64,000 nucleotides of DNA from positions 186,001-250,000 of the forward strand of contig CAZGJZ010000005.1 in the NCBI GenBank assembly GCA_964525935.1, in the 5' to 3' direction. The notes below the pieces were generated by a model. It was not told where the DNA came from, made no database searches, and worked only from the letters and a program-made list of their open reading frames with translations. The stretch comes from UBA2377 sp964525935. GTDB lineage: Bacteria > Verrucomicrobiota > Verrucomicrobiia > Opitutales > Opitutaceae. Below are positions 12,703 to 21,215 of the stretch, one piece after another. Position 1 is the first letter of the stretch. Every line of letters begins with the position of its first letter. A program made the position numbers and the translations under genes.

Positions 12703-12802
12703 TATGAAGTATGAATTAAGAAGGAAGAAAACCCGGGACCGGGTTTCTCCTTCGCTCTGATCATCACTTCTTAACTCCTCCTTCTTCCTTCTACCTTTCT
12801 TC
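12703..12802. repeat. Purine-rich inverted repeat between gltB and gltD
   Basis: The 109-bp gltB-gltD spacer contains AAGTATGAAGTATGAATTAA plus GAAGGAAGAAA on the left and a pyrimidine-rich partner (CTTCTTAACTCCTCCTTC, TTCCTTCTAC) on the right. Between them is a tight AAACCCG/CGGGTTT hairpin at 12734-12751. The word-like composition resembles other spacer repeats in the window. It could weaken transcription into gltD. Confidence 0.6.
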
Positions 12803-12804
12803 CC

Positions 12805-14283
12805 ATGGGCAAACCTACCGGCTTCATCGAATACCTCCGCGAGCTTCCCGTCGACCGCCCGCCGCTTGAGCGCGTGCGCGACTGGAAGGAGTTTCACCAC
12901 CACATGGAGGAGAAGAAACTCCGCACGCAGGGCGCGCGCTGCATGGATTGCGGCGTCCCCTTCTGCCACACCGGCAAGCTCATCAGCGGCATGGCCTCCG
13001 GTTGCCCGATCAACAACCTGATCCCCGAGTGGAACGACCTCGTTTACCGCGGCCTCTGGAAGGAAGCCCTCGCCCGCCTGCACAAGACGAACAATTTCCC
13101 CGAGTTCACCGGCCGCGTCTGCCCCGCCCCGTGCGAAGGCTCCTGCGTCCTCGGCATCAACAACCCGCCCGTCACGATCAAGAACATCGAGGCCGCCATC
13201 ACTGATCGCGGCTGGGACGAGGGCTGGGTCATCCCGCAGGCCCCGAAGGTCCGCACCGGCAAGAAGGTCGCCATCATCGGCTCCGGCCCCGCCGGCCTCT
13301 CCGCCGCCGCGCAGCTCAACCTCGCCGGCCACACCGTCACCGTCTTCGAGCGCGCCGACCGTCCGGGCGGCCTCCTCATGTATGGCATTCCCAACATGAA
13401 GCTCGATAAGCAGGAAGTCGTCCTCCGCCGCATCAAGCTGATGGAGCAGGAAGGCATCAAATTCATCTGCAACGCCAACGTCGGCGACAACGTTGAGCCC
13501 CAGATTTTCCTGAAGGAATACGACGCCACCGTCATCTGCACCGGCGCCACCCAGCCGCGCGATCTCCCCATCGAGGGCCGTGCGCTGAAGGGCGTGCACT
13601 TCGCGATGGAGTTCCTCACCGCCAACACCAAGGCCGTCCTCGGCAACACCAAGGCGCCGATCAACGCCGAGGGTAAGGACGTCGTCGTCATCGGCGGTGG
13701 CGACACCGGCACCGATTGCGTCGGCACTTCGATGCGCCACGGCTGCAAGAGCCTCCTGCAGATCGAAATTCTCCCGAAGCCTCCCGCCGAGCGCACCGCC
13801 GACAATCCCTGGCCCGAGTGGCCCAAGGTTTACAAGATGGACTACGGCCAGGAAGAAGCCGCCGCCAAGTTCGGCGCCGACCCGCGCATCTACGTCACGA
13901 CCGTGAAGAAGTTCGTCGGCGACGCCGAAGGCCGCGTGAAGGAACTCGTGACCGTCGAGATCAAGTGGGAGAAGAACGACAAAGGTCAGTTCGTCCCCAA
14001 GGAGCAGCCCGGCACCGAAAAGACCCGCCCCGCGCAGCTCGTGCTGCTCGCGATGGGTTTCCTCGGGCCCGAACAGGCGTTGCTCAAGGAAATCAACGTC
14101 GAGGTCGATCCCCGCAGCAATGTGAAGGCCGAGTATGGCAAGTTCGGCACCAGCATCCCCGGCGTCTTCGCCGCCGGCGACTGCCGCCGCGGCCAGTCAC
14201 TTGTAGTGTGGGCCATCAACGAAGGCCGCGCCGCCGCCCGTGAGTGCGATCGCTACCTGATGGGTTCGACCGACTTGCCGTAA
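12805..14283 (+). CDS. gltD: Glutamate synthase small subunit
   Basis: 492 residues, the expected beta-subunit size. The N-terminal iron-sulfur region has RCMDCGVPFCH, SGCPINNLIPEWND and GRVCPAPCEGSCVLGI, the Cys pattern for two 4Fe-4S clusters. An FAD-binding Rossmann motif follows (VAIIGSGPAGLSAA), then a second dinucleotide site for NADPH (VVIGGGDTGTDC), and the terminal GVFAAGDCRRGQSLVVWAI. It feeds electrons from NADPH to GltB. It lies 109 bp after gltB, same strand, and both probably form one operon ended by the terminator at 14329. Confidence 0.98.
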   Translation: MGKPTGFIEYLRELPVDRPPLERVRDWKEFHHHMEEKKLRTQGARCMDCGVPFCHTGKLISGMASGCPINNLIPEWNDLVYRGLWKEALARLHKTNNFPEFTGRVCPAPCEGSCVLGINNPPVTIKNIEAAITDRGWDEGWVIPQAPKVRTGKKVAIIGSGPAGLSAAAQLNLAGHTVTVFERADRPGGLLMYGIPNMKLDKQEVVLRRIKLMEQEGIKFICNANVGDNVEPQIFLKEYDATVICTGATQPRDLPIEGRALKGVHFAMEFLTANTKAVLGNTKAPINAEGKDVVVIGGGDTGTDCVGTSMRHGCKSLLQIEILPKPPAERTADNPWPEWPKVYKMDYGQEEAAAKFGADPRIYVTTVKKFVGDAEGRVKELVTVEIKWEKNDKGQFVPKEQPGTEKTRPAQLVLLAMGFLGPEQALLKEINVEVDPRSNVKAEYGKFGTSIPGVFAAGDCRRGQSLVVWAINEGRAAARECDRYLMGSTDLP

Positions 14284-14328
14284 GTTCGCAGGTAGGGCGC
14301 GTTATCACTAACGCGCTGTTCTATTTTC

Positions 14329-14356
14329 AGGCGCTCCCTAACCGGAGCGCCTTTTT
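14329..14356 (+). terminator. Terminator of the gltBD operon
   Basis: Perfect stem AGGCGCTCC / GGAGCGCCT with loop CTAACC, followed by T residues. A second perfect 8-bp hairpin (GCGCGTTA / TAACGCGC, 14297-14316) lies just upstream of it. These mark the left edge of ordinary GC-rich sequence before the AT-richer island. Confidence 0.9.
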
Positions 14357-14492
14357 GTAGGGCCGGCGCACCGCGGTAACTCGCGTTACCAGAAAGGGAT
14401 TATCTCAGGTTATGGCTAAGCCCACAGGACTTCTTCGGTAGTTACGTCGCTCTAGGAGAATCGGAATCGGTCCCATCTCGCGGATCTGCACT

Positions 14493-16226
14493 TTAGATTT
14501 TCGCTCCAGCAGACAAGGCCTGTAGTCTATCTTCGATTGTGCTCGTTAAGTTTCTCATAACATCCGCTTTTGCGGGGTGAATCGCGGTTCCCGGAGTTTT
14601 CGCGACAAGCATGGCAATGGCTCGCTTATCCTCATATTCATCTTTCTCAGACCAGACTTCTGGCGTCGAGCTAGGTTTCCCGGATTTTTTGAGTCCATGG
14701 CGTATGCGCTTACTCCATTTAGCCTTTAAATCGAATGGGGCGTATCTCACGTCTACCGCATATTTAGAGCTGAAGTATTCCAAATAGATGCTTTCCGAGA
14801 GTAAGTCCTCGAATTCCGCTTCGGGTAGACCTTGGCATCTCGAGAATGTAGTATTCGCCGGTGAAGCTAGCAGAGCCTTATTGGCTTCGATATATGCTTT
14901 CCGACCTTCATCGTCGTCGTCCAAAAAGCAAAAATAATTACAAACAAACGACTGCAGTAATGAAAGTGCATACGGCAGTTTTGATGCGCCGCCGAGCACA
15001 TGAAAAGCGAGACTTCCTTTGCTAAGAGCCTCTTTAAGTTTTTCCGAATAGTGAGAAAAAAGCCCGCGGAGCGCTATTTCATCGTCCGGGCCCTCGACCA
15101 CGAGAACGAGCGCCGCGTGCTGTAAATTATCAGATGTGCGAACTCCTAATACGTCTCGCAATTCAGCGAGTGACTTAGCGGGAGCCGCTTGGTTTTGGGT
15201 TACAATAAGATTTGCCGAGACATTAGCTCGATTAACCAAAAGGGGGCAGTGTGTTGTAACGATCAGTTGATTGTCTTGGCGTAAGGTATCCAACACCTCG
15301 CGTAATTGATGAATGGCCTTAGGGTGCAAATGAGACTCTGGCTCTTCGATCAGAAGAATAATGTCCTTGTCGCTCTTCTTACTTTGCAAGGTTTCAGTCA
15401 TCAGACTGATTGCGACAAGGCTTTGAACGCCATCACCTTTGCGTTCCAGTAGTGTAGGCGTGCCATCATCAATAGTAATCTTACATGTCGTCCCTAAGCC
15501 CAGATGACGGTAACGCCCTGATATTGTTAAAGTAACATCCTTCAGGTTTGTGCCTAGAAAGTTAGTTAGATTCTGTTTCAGCTGTTTTGCTAGACCTTCT
15601 AGGATGGGCTTCTGCAGATCCTCGAGGCCCTTTTGTAGCTCAGCGTATTTTGGATTTTTTTCGAGTTGCCGGAGCTCGCGCCGAACCAATGCGTTAACAA
15701 CATCTAGTGATGCTTCTGCGGTTCTAACGGCTGGAATGTAGGCGAAGTCTAGAGTTGCAGATACGAATTTGCATATGCGTTCCGCTTTTTTAGATAACGC
15801 TTTCCCGCCTTTTCCCGGTTTCTGCACCTTGAATGACGCATATGCGCCTGAAGAAAACCTCAGTTCTATTGGCAGCACTTCATTGAGAGTGCTGCCGGTT
15901 TCTGTTTCAAAAGCTTCACGTTCGGATTCTGAAAGCTCAAAGTGAAGCTGGAATACGGACGAACCGGTCTGATCGATCGCTTGCTTCTTAATTGGAAAAT
16001 CGACGGACCAATCGTAGGATTCACGCTCATATCGCAGGCTTAAACTATCTCCCGATTTCACGGGTTGAACGGAGCTTAAAAGAGTCAGGCAGGCATTTAA
16101 CGCCTGCAAGACGTTCGATTTTCCTTCGTTGTTAGGCCCTATCAAAATTGAGGATGTGCCTAAGTTTTCGAGCTCAGCTTTAGCAATACTCCGGTAGTCT
16201 CGGATTGAGAAATAGGTTAACTTCAT
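14493..16226 (-). CDS. OLD-family ATPase with C-terminal TOPRIM nuclease domain
   Basis: 577 residues. ABC-type ATPase parts: Walker A GPNNEGKS (30-37), signature KGDGVQSLV (263-271), Walker B ILLIEEPESHLHP (290-302) and switch VTTHCP (323-328). The C-terminal TOPRIM has VVEGPDDE (376-383), the DxD cluster FLDDDDEG (434-441) and LPEAEFEDLL (467-476), typical of OLD nucleases that cut DNA. Length and layout resemble GajA of the Gabija defence system, but no GajB-like helicase is present. It is the second gene of a pair with the coiled-coil membrane protein, 34 bp apart. Base composition is far more AT-rich than flanking genes (one sampled 60-bp line is 37% GC), indicating transfer. Confidence 0.88.
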   Translation of the reverse strand: MKLTYFSIRDYRSIAKAELENLGTSSILIGPNNEGKSNVLQALNACLTLLSSVQPVKSGDSLSLRYERESYDWSVDFPIKKQAIDQTGSSVFQLHFELSESEREAFETETGSTLNEVLPIELRFSSGAYASFKVQKPGKGGKALSKKAERICKFVSATLDFAYIPAVRTAEASLDVVNALVRRELRQLEKNPKYAELQKGLEDLQKPILEGLAKQLKQNLTNFLGTNLKDVTLTISGRYRHLGLGTTCKITIDDGTPTLLERKGDGVQSLVAISLMTETLQSKKSDKDIILLIEEPESHLHPKAIHQLREVLDTLRQDNQLIVTTHCPLLVNRANVSANLIVTQNQAAPAKSLAELRDVLGVRTSDNLQHAALVLVVEGPDDEIALRGLFSHYSEKLKEALSKGSLAFHVLGGASKLPYALSLLQSFVCNYFCFLDDDDEGRKAYIEANKALLASPANTTFSRCQGLPEAEFEDLLSESIYLEYFSSKYAVDVRYAPFDLKAKWSKRIRHGLKKSGKPSSTPEVWSEKDEYEDKRAIAMLVAKTPGTAIHPAKADVMRNLTSTIEDRLQALSAGAKI

Positions 16227-16260
16227 CGATATATACTAGTGCTTCAAAATCGTAGACGAA

Positions 16261-17553
16261 TTAAGCCTTCTCTTCGCTTGCGGCCGTTGGGGATGTGTCC
16301 TTTGCCCGGAAAATTTTTCCGAAAGCGTCATGAATCGGACTCGCGTCGTTATCTTCGTGCGAATAAATCCGCAACGGATTCAAAGCCATGTTGTTCGTGG
16401 CAACTTTAAGTAGGTCGCGTAAGAGTGCGGGATCCACATTAGAGGCTTCTTTTTTATAACCTTCAAAAGCTAATGCACTGGCAAATTTGAAACTGTAGTC
16501 TTCACGGATCCGGGCAATATATCCATATTGTTTTGCCGCCATCCAACCGAGCCAGATTAAGGGAGAAACCAACGTAAGTTTAATTAGCACGTCGGAAGCT
16601 TCTGGGATTTCACCCGAAGCGATCTGAGGCACTATATATTTTATAGCTGTGGCAACTAGTGCACTAATTGCTAGCACGAAAACAGTGCTCCATAATAGCA
16701 TCGGGAGTTTTAGCTCGTCTTTTCTCTCTTTAAACGATGCAGCCATTCCATATTTACTAGCTGCTTCAAGAGTTTTGGTAATGGCCTGCTGCTGCTTGTT
16801 ATTTTCTTGGGCCGCCGAAACAGCTTTAGCCAATGTTTCTTCAATCAACTTTGTCTTTTCGCTGACTTCATCAATGACCTTTTTGATGTGTTGTTCCGTT
16901 TTGGAGGCCCGTCGGGCGAGCGAGTTTATGGTCTCCTGTTCGTTTTTCGCATTATTCTCATATTTTGTTAAAACTTCTGCAGAGGCGAGTGCAGACGTCT
17001 TTGCTTTTTCGATATCGGTGAGAAGTCCAGCGCTTTGTTCTTGGTTTTTGGTCTGTGCATTAAGAGCCTCTTCCGAGGCTTCGTTTCGCTCTTCCAAAGA
17101 AGTTATAGATTCCGCGAGCGTTGCGACAGTTGGTTGAAGATCATTAATTTCTTTTTTCAGTGTTTCTAATGTGGATCCTAGCGTGCCTACTTCGGCTTCG
17201 ATTTTTAAACCCTCACTGCAAAATACTACATAGGTGAGATATATATCATCATGAATCTTCGTGATGCCGTTTAAGAATTGATCAAACTGGTTCCTGTCAG
17301 AATCGTCCGCAGTCGCGGCATCTAAGGCGACCTTACAGGCTTCGAGTTCAGGTATCAGCTTTCGCTTTAGCGCGACTATGGCAAATGTTCCGCGGATTGG
17401 TTCCAGCCGCGACAGGAGCCCATATGCTCTATCGATATAACCGATGACTTCGGTTTTATTAACGCCAGGAAACCCTAGGACATCTTGCTCTTCATTGAGT
17501 TTTTCTGACACACGATTCTTGAGCCGCGTTAGACCGCCTCTAATCTGATTCAT
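16261..17553 (-). CDS. Coiled-coil protein with two membrane segments, partner of the OLD nuclease
   Basis: 430 residues, family not recognised. N-terminal helical region (1-115), a long heptad-rich, Glu/Lys/Ala-rich coiled coil at about 120-265, two hydrophobic helices (about 284-306 and 322-342), and a cytoplasmic-type C-terminal segment with FKFASALAFEGYKKE and DPALLRDLLKVA. No signal peptide. It would be an inner-membrane protein with a large coiled-coil part on one side. It precedes the OLD gene on the same strand, is equally AT-rich, and probably shares its mRNA. A sensor or membrane effector for the nuclease is a reasonable inference; no catalytic motif is visible. Confidence 0.75.
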   Translation of the reverse strand: MNQIRGGLTRLKNRVSEKLNEEQDVLGFPGVNKTEVIGYIDRAYGLLSRLEPIRGTFAIVALKRKLIPELEACKVALDAATADDSDRNQFDQFLNGITKIHDDIYLTYVVFCSEGLKIEAEVGTLGSTLETLKKEINDLQPTVATLAESITSLEERNEASEEALNAQTKNQEQSAGLLTDIEKAKTSALASAEVLTKYENNAKNEQETINSLARRASKTEQHIKKVIDEVSEKTKLIEETLAKAVSAAQENNKQQQAITKTLEAASKYGMAASFKERKDELKLPMLLWSTVFVLAISALVATAIKYIVPQIASGEIPEASDVLIKLTLVSPLIWLGWMAAKQYGYIARIREDYSFKFASALAFEGYKKEASNVDPALLRDLLKVATNNMALNPLRIYSHEDNDASPIHDAFGKIFRAKDTSPTAASEEKA

Positions 17554-18108
17554 ATATTATAGTAGTTGATGATGGAGGGGTGAGCCGGATTATATTTTAA
17601 TTATCTAAATGGTTCCGGACCTATTTGCACGTCTCGCTATCTAGCAGAAGGCACGTGACGGCAGAGCGGTTTGCTTATGCAGTGTCTCGACGGGTTTCTT
17701 GGCGGCGTAGGGGTTGAGAAGTGTGCTTTCCGTCTAGATTAGCCAACGGGACTTTCAGCAAGAGGGCGACGGAGCCTAAGGGCAAAGCCTCAGTAGGAAT
17801 TTGGGGTCAGGTTCATTGCCTAGGGGTTTATTGCGTAGAATTACGGAGCTGCGTTCAGCTCTGCGCAGCAAGCAATACGCGGAAAGCTCTGAAGGCTCGG
17901 GTTCCTTGCTCGCTCTGTGTCAGGCCGAAGCTAAGCCCGCGGTGGTGCGGAAAAGGTCATCGTGAGTTTTGGACTGACTAGGCGGAAGGGTGCGCTCCGC
18001 TGGCGCCCGATGATCCCACGAAGGTGCACAAAGAATACTGGTGAGCAGCGGTCTGTTCGTAGACATGCACCCAGCGCTTATGGTTGGGCGGGCGCTCGGG
18101 ATCGATCA
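17554..18108. other. Gene-free island segment of 555 bp
   Basis: No convincing gene on either strand: reading frames here are short and lack family features or matching codon bias. The right side is GC-richer than the 17554-17640 stretch, which is AT-rich and should hold the promoter of the two-gene module. A phrase TTTGGGGTCAGGTTCATTGC (17810-17829) resembles sequences seen near REP-associated transposases, but no transposase gene is present. Confidence 0.6.
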
Positions 18109-19263
18109 TTACAAGTTGAAGGTTCTTACAAGTATGATCATGGCCGCGCTCATGAGCGCGACCGCGGTAATGATACTGGTCCAAGCCTGCCCCGACGGCG
18201 CCTCCGGACGGGGATAGTCCGGGGTTAATCCCGCGGCGATCATTCGATCGTAGAGATCCGGATGGGTGAGCAAACTGCTCTTGCGCAGAACAGCCGGCAT
18301 TTGGTTGGAGCGGTAAAGGCGCTCCAGTGCCCGCGCATAGGTCCCCTCATCGGTCGTCTGAGATTGGGCAACTTGATCGGCTTTTCTTTCCAAGGAGCGC
18401 AGCCAGCGAGGTGGTCCGATCCACAAGCCCAAGACGGCAAATCCGAGCAATCCTATTCCCATTACGCCCCATTCGTTTTGAACGGGACGCATAAAAATCA
18501 GCGGAAAGAATTTGTAAGCTTCTGCGAGCCTTCCCAGCACGATCCAACGACCCTCCAGCAAATGCCCCAGCTCATGAGCGGTGATCGCGCGCAACTCATC
18601 ATCGGGCGCGATTTCCAATAGTTTTTCGGTAAAGGCGAGTTCCTTGGTTACGACGAAGGCCATGGCGTTGGCTTCGGGCGAAGCCCATTCCCAGGTGGCG
18701 TTAACCTTCACCCCCAGTTTACCACTGGTTTCATCGACCAACTCTTGCAAGCGGGCGGAAGGTTTCCGGAGTAATCGAAGTGCCCGTATGAGCCGCAGAC
18801 CCAGTCCGAATTGCAGGCCGAGCTGCAGGGCAAGAAACCCGAGCACGATAGGAACCACGGACCAATTCCAATGATTCGGCATAAGGATAGCAGCCGCCAG
18901 ATAGATGGCCCAACTTGAGAATCGAATAACGAGGGAGCTGAAAACCAAGTGACTCCATTTTTTGATGCCGAGACTGGGGCACAGGGTCCGGTCCATTGGA
19001 TAGTTGCCCAATAGTGTGCCGAAAAAACTGATGATACTGGCCGCGATCCAAGAGTGGTCGGAATGCCAACGAAAAGTTATGAGCCCACAAAACACCGGGA
19101 TTAACCATGAATTGATTTCGCGCGCCGCGCGCGCCGTGAAAAGCATTCGCGCCCGTTCCGTCCAGTGTTGCCCGGCAGACCTTCTCCAAGGGATCAACTC
19201 GCATTCATTGAACAGCCAAGTCGCGAGGCCACTTCCGAGGAACACGTAAGCAAGGTAAGGCAT
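18109..19263 (-). CDS. M48-family membrane metalloprotease
   Basis: 384 residues. Several hydrophobic segments (about residues 1-17, 52-64, 72-86, 106-128, 134-157) precede the protease domain. The zinc site is TAHELGH at 228-234 (HExxH) with the third ligand in the ERKAD segment (292-296), as in HtpX/Ste24-type M48 proteases. Two further hydrophobic stretches (about 254-284) and a C-terminal membrane helix follow. It should cleave membrane or misfolded proteins. Its base composition is intermediate, less GC-rich than most of the window, and it borders the OLD module, so it may belong to the same acquired region. Confidence 0.82.
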   Translation of the reverse strand: MPYLAYVFLGSGLATWLFNECELIPWRRSAGQHWTERARMLFTARAAREINSWLIPVFCGLITFRWHSDHSWIAASIISFFGTLLGNYPMDRTLCPSLGIKKWSHLVFSSLVIRFSSWAIYLAAAILMPNHWNWSVVPIVLGFLALQLGLQFGLGLRLIRALRLLRKPSARLQELVDETSGKLGVKVNATWEWASPEANAMAFVVTKELAFTEKLLEIAPDDELRAITAHELGHLLEGRWIVLGRLAEAYKFFPLIFMRPVQNEWGVMGIGLLGFAVLGLWIGPPRWLRSLERKADQVAQSQTTDEGTYARALERLYRSNQMPAVLRKSSLLTHPDLYDRMIAAGLTPDYPRPEAPSGQAWTSIITAVALMSAAMIILVRTFNL

Positions 19264-19473
19264 GGGGGGTGGGGCGGATCAGAGCATGGCACACCTTCGT
19301 TCATCGCAAAGACGAATTCTATACTTTTGCCTCTGTTCCCTTTTTTGCGCTTTCGCGGCGAATCAGAAGCTTAACGCCTACAGCTTATCGCCTAGCGCTT
19401 CCACGTTACTATCCGGTGCCAAACGGCCCGGCCGTTGGCGACGCGGAACGACTCCTGCTATGGTGACCGCACT

Positions 19474-19977
19474 ATGGGCTACAAAAAAATCGTCATGGAG
19501 CTGGATAAGAAGATCGCGCTGGTCGCGCACGACCACAAGAAGCGCGACCTGATCGAGTGGGCGAAGTTCAACCGCGACCTGCTCGCGCACCACAAGGTTT
19601 ACGCCACCGGCACGACCGGGCTGATGCTCGAAGAGGAACTCGGCTTTCCGATCACCAAGCTGCAAAGTGGTCCGCTGGGTGGCGACCAGCAGATCGGCGC
19701 CAAGATCGTGGACGGTGAAATCGACTTCCTGATCTTCTTCTGGGATCCGCTCGAGCCGCAGCCGCACGACCCCGACGTCAAGGCGCTGCTCCGCATGGCG
19801 GTGGTCTGGAACATCCCGATCGCTTGCGACCGCGCGTCGGCGGATTTCATGATCTCGTCGCCGCTGATGGACCTGCCGTATTCGCGGCTCGTGCCGGATT
19901 ATGGCGTCTATCGTTCGCGGCCAATCCCACCCGGAGAATCCGGTTCAGTGCCGCCCTTGGTAAGAAAATCGGCGTGA
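19474..19977 (+). CDS. mgsA: Methylglyoxal synthase
   Basis: 167 residues from ATG 19474; an earlier in-frame start (19435) adds 13 residues unlike the family. KIALVAHDHKKRDLIEWAKF, ATGTTGLMLEEE, LQSGPLGGDQQIGAKI and FFWDPLEPQPHDPDVKALLRMA are all diagnostic. It converts dihydroxyacetone phosphate to methylglyoxal and phosphate, a bypass of lower glycolysis when phosphate is limiting. The C-terminus carries a short extra tail (PIPPGESGSVPPLVRKSA) compared with the roughly 150-residue E. coli enzyme. Monocistronic as far as can be seen, with a repeat-rich spacer after it. Confidence 0.95.
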   Translation: MGYKKIVMELDKKIALVAHDHKKRDLIEWAKFNRDLLAHHKVYATGTTGLMLEEELGFPITKLQSGPLGGDQQIGAKIVDGEIDFLIFFWDPLEPQPHDPDVKALLRMAVVWNIPIACDRASADFMISSPLMDLPYSRLVPDYGVYRSRPIPPGESGSVPPLVRKSA

Positions 19978-19988
19978 AGGGCGGTCGG

Positions 19989-20215
19989 GTTGAAAGTTGA
20001 AAGGTGAAGGTTGAAAGATGGCAGATTTCCCGGGCGACCACGGATTACACGGATAGCACGGATATTTTACAGGAGGACACGGAGAGCGCAGAGAATGGCC
20101 TGTGCATTCTTTTGTTTGGGATATTCTCACTCCGCGCTCTCTGCGGCCTCCTGTAAAATTCATCGGTTCGATATCCAGCCATTCGCGTGAATTCGCGTGA
20201 TTCGCGGGCAAAACT
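19989..20215. repeat. Composite of word-like dispersed repeats
   Basis: This spacer strings together three elements. First is a GTTGAAAG-type unit (19989-20020), also found at 51089-51120. Second is CCACGGATTACACGGATAGC (20038-20057). Third is a long imperfect inverted repeat, ATTTTACAGGAGGACACGGA (20063-20093) with partner CTCTGCGGCCTCCTGTAAAA (20129-20160). A GCGTGAATTCGCGTGATTCG unit ends it (20185-20206). No gene fits here. Confidence 0.75.
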
Positions 20216-20235
20216 GGACTGAACTCCGGGCTCCG

Positions 20236-20712
20236 ATGCCGCTTTCCAAACCTATTCCCGGTTCTTCCGGTGACGTTCTGACGTGTCTGCCGTCGGCTTA
20301 TCAGCCGCATGCGGCGACGGGGTTGCTGCATCTGCCGCGTTTCCTCGCGAAGGCGAAATACGTGAAGGAGCACGGCGCGTTGCCGGCCAGCTACGCGAAG
20401 AACTACAAGCGCGGGATGGACCGGTTTCTCTCGCTGCATCTCGGCATCGACCCGGCGGCGGTGGAAAAAATCGTGCACGAGTGCCTCGATGCCGGCCTCG
20501 ACGACGCCGAACGCGACCGCCGGTTGTTGGCGCTCTTTCCCGCCGAGCTGCGCGTGGCGAAATGGAATCGCGACTATGTGCAGAAGGGCATGACGCCGAG
20601 CGGACGCGAGTTTTTGAAGGAAGCGCTCACCGCGATGGGCTGTGCGGATCGCGTGGAGCAGATCGTGAGCGTCGTCGATCTCATCGAGTTCGACGAAGGC
20701 CGGATCGAGTAG
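20236..20712 (+). CDS. DUF5069 domain protein
   Basis: 158 residues from ATG 20236. LLHLPRFLAKAKYVKEHGAL, a GMDRFLSLHLGID segment, and VVDLIEFDEGRIE near the end match the DUF5069 pattern also seen in two proteins at 50.6-51.6 kb. There the equivalent segments read GRMLDKIRLHAAGKLP and DYLDFDEGRDP. Soluble, no signal peptide, function unknown. This copy is the most divergent of the three in the window. It is flanked by repeats on both sides, so it is likely transcribed alone. Confidence 0.75.
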   Translation: MPLSKPIPGSSGDVLTCLPSAYQPHAATGLLHLPRFLAKAKYVKEHGALPASYAKNYKRGMDRFLSLHLGIDPAAVEKIVHECLDAGLDDAERDRRLLALFPAELRVAKWNRDYVQKGMTPSGREFLKEALTAMGCADRVEQIVSVVDLIEFDEGRIE

Positions 20713-20722
20713 GACGGACGGA

Positions 20723-20893
20723 TTTTTACAGGAGGACGCAGAGCGCGCAGAGGTCGGATTTTCGGACCACCACGGATTTCACGGATGGCACGGATACAGG
20801 AGCCAGTCAGAGGAGACGGCGTTCTGGTCCAGGATGAAGGGCTGGGAGTTCTCCGGAGATTGGAAATCCGGTTTTATCTGTGAAATCCGTGGT
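20723..20893. repeat. Dispersed repeats after the DUF5069 gene
   Basis: TTTTACAGGAGGACGCAGAG (20724-20743) repeats the element at 20063. ACCACGGATTTCACGGA (20768-20784) has an inverted partner TCTGTGAAATCCGTGGT at 20877-20893. These are the same word families as in the preceding spacer. Confidence 0.75.
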
Positions 20894-20916
20894 AAAACCA
20901 GAGGTAAAAACAAAAA

Positions 20917-20942
20917 GAGCCGCTCCGAGAACGGAGCGGCTC
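20917..20942 (-). terminator. Strong terminator of the small Lys-rich ORF
   Basis: Perfect 11-bp stem GAGCCGCTCCG / CGGAGCGGCTC with a four-base loop, followed on the minus strand by TTTTTGTTTTT. It begins 25 bp past the stop of the 16-codon ORF at 20967-21017. Confidence 0.92.
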
Positions 20943-20966
20943 ATGGGTTTGAAACAGCGAACTTAC

Positions 20967-21017
20967 TTACTTCTTCTTCTTCTTCGCGGGTTTCTTTTTG
21001 GCAGCTTTCTTAGCCAT
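20967..21017 (-). CDS. 16-residue lysine-rich peptide
   Basis: The ORF encodes MAKKAAKKKPAKKKKK and then TAA. It is too short for routine gene finding, but it has a plausible Shine-Dalgarno (GGAG, about 10 bp before the ATG) and is followed closely by a textbook terminator. The KKxAKKKPAKKK pattern is that of histone H1-like or AlgP-like DNA-binding tails, so binding to DNA, RNA or the ribosome is possible. Alternatively it could be an mRNA leader relic or the decayed tail of a longer histone-like gene; the upstream frame offers no such gene. Function is inference only. Confidence 0.6.
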   Translation of the reverse strand: MAKKAAKKKPAKKKKK

Positions 21018-21215
21018 ATGATGATGCTCCGTGTTTTGGGCTTAGGTTGATGAACTCGCCACGACTGTGATGACGTGCGCGTGTTACATTTTGAAAAATC
21101 ACCACACTTCGCAGGACGCGCAACATAATTGCGTCACAACTTGCACTTTTCATTTTTCGGAAAATTTCCGCCCGAAAATTTTTTTCGCGCGCGTGACGCC
21201 GGAAATTTTCCGCAT

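Noticed and set aside
17810..17829. TTTGGGGTCAGGTTCATTGC, similar to sequence near REP-associated transposases
   Set aside because: Only one short match and no transposase or REP pair nearby.
14416..17939. Short direct repeat GCTAAGCCC at 14416 and 17931 as possible island ends
   Set aside because: Nine bases is too short to be significant in a 64-kb window; no att-like features or integrase.
17721..17981. Small open frames in the 17554-18108 spacer
   Set aside because: No ribosome binding site, no family similarity and no codon bias.
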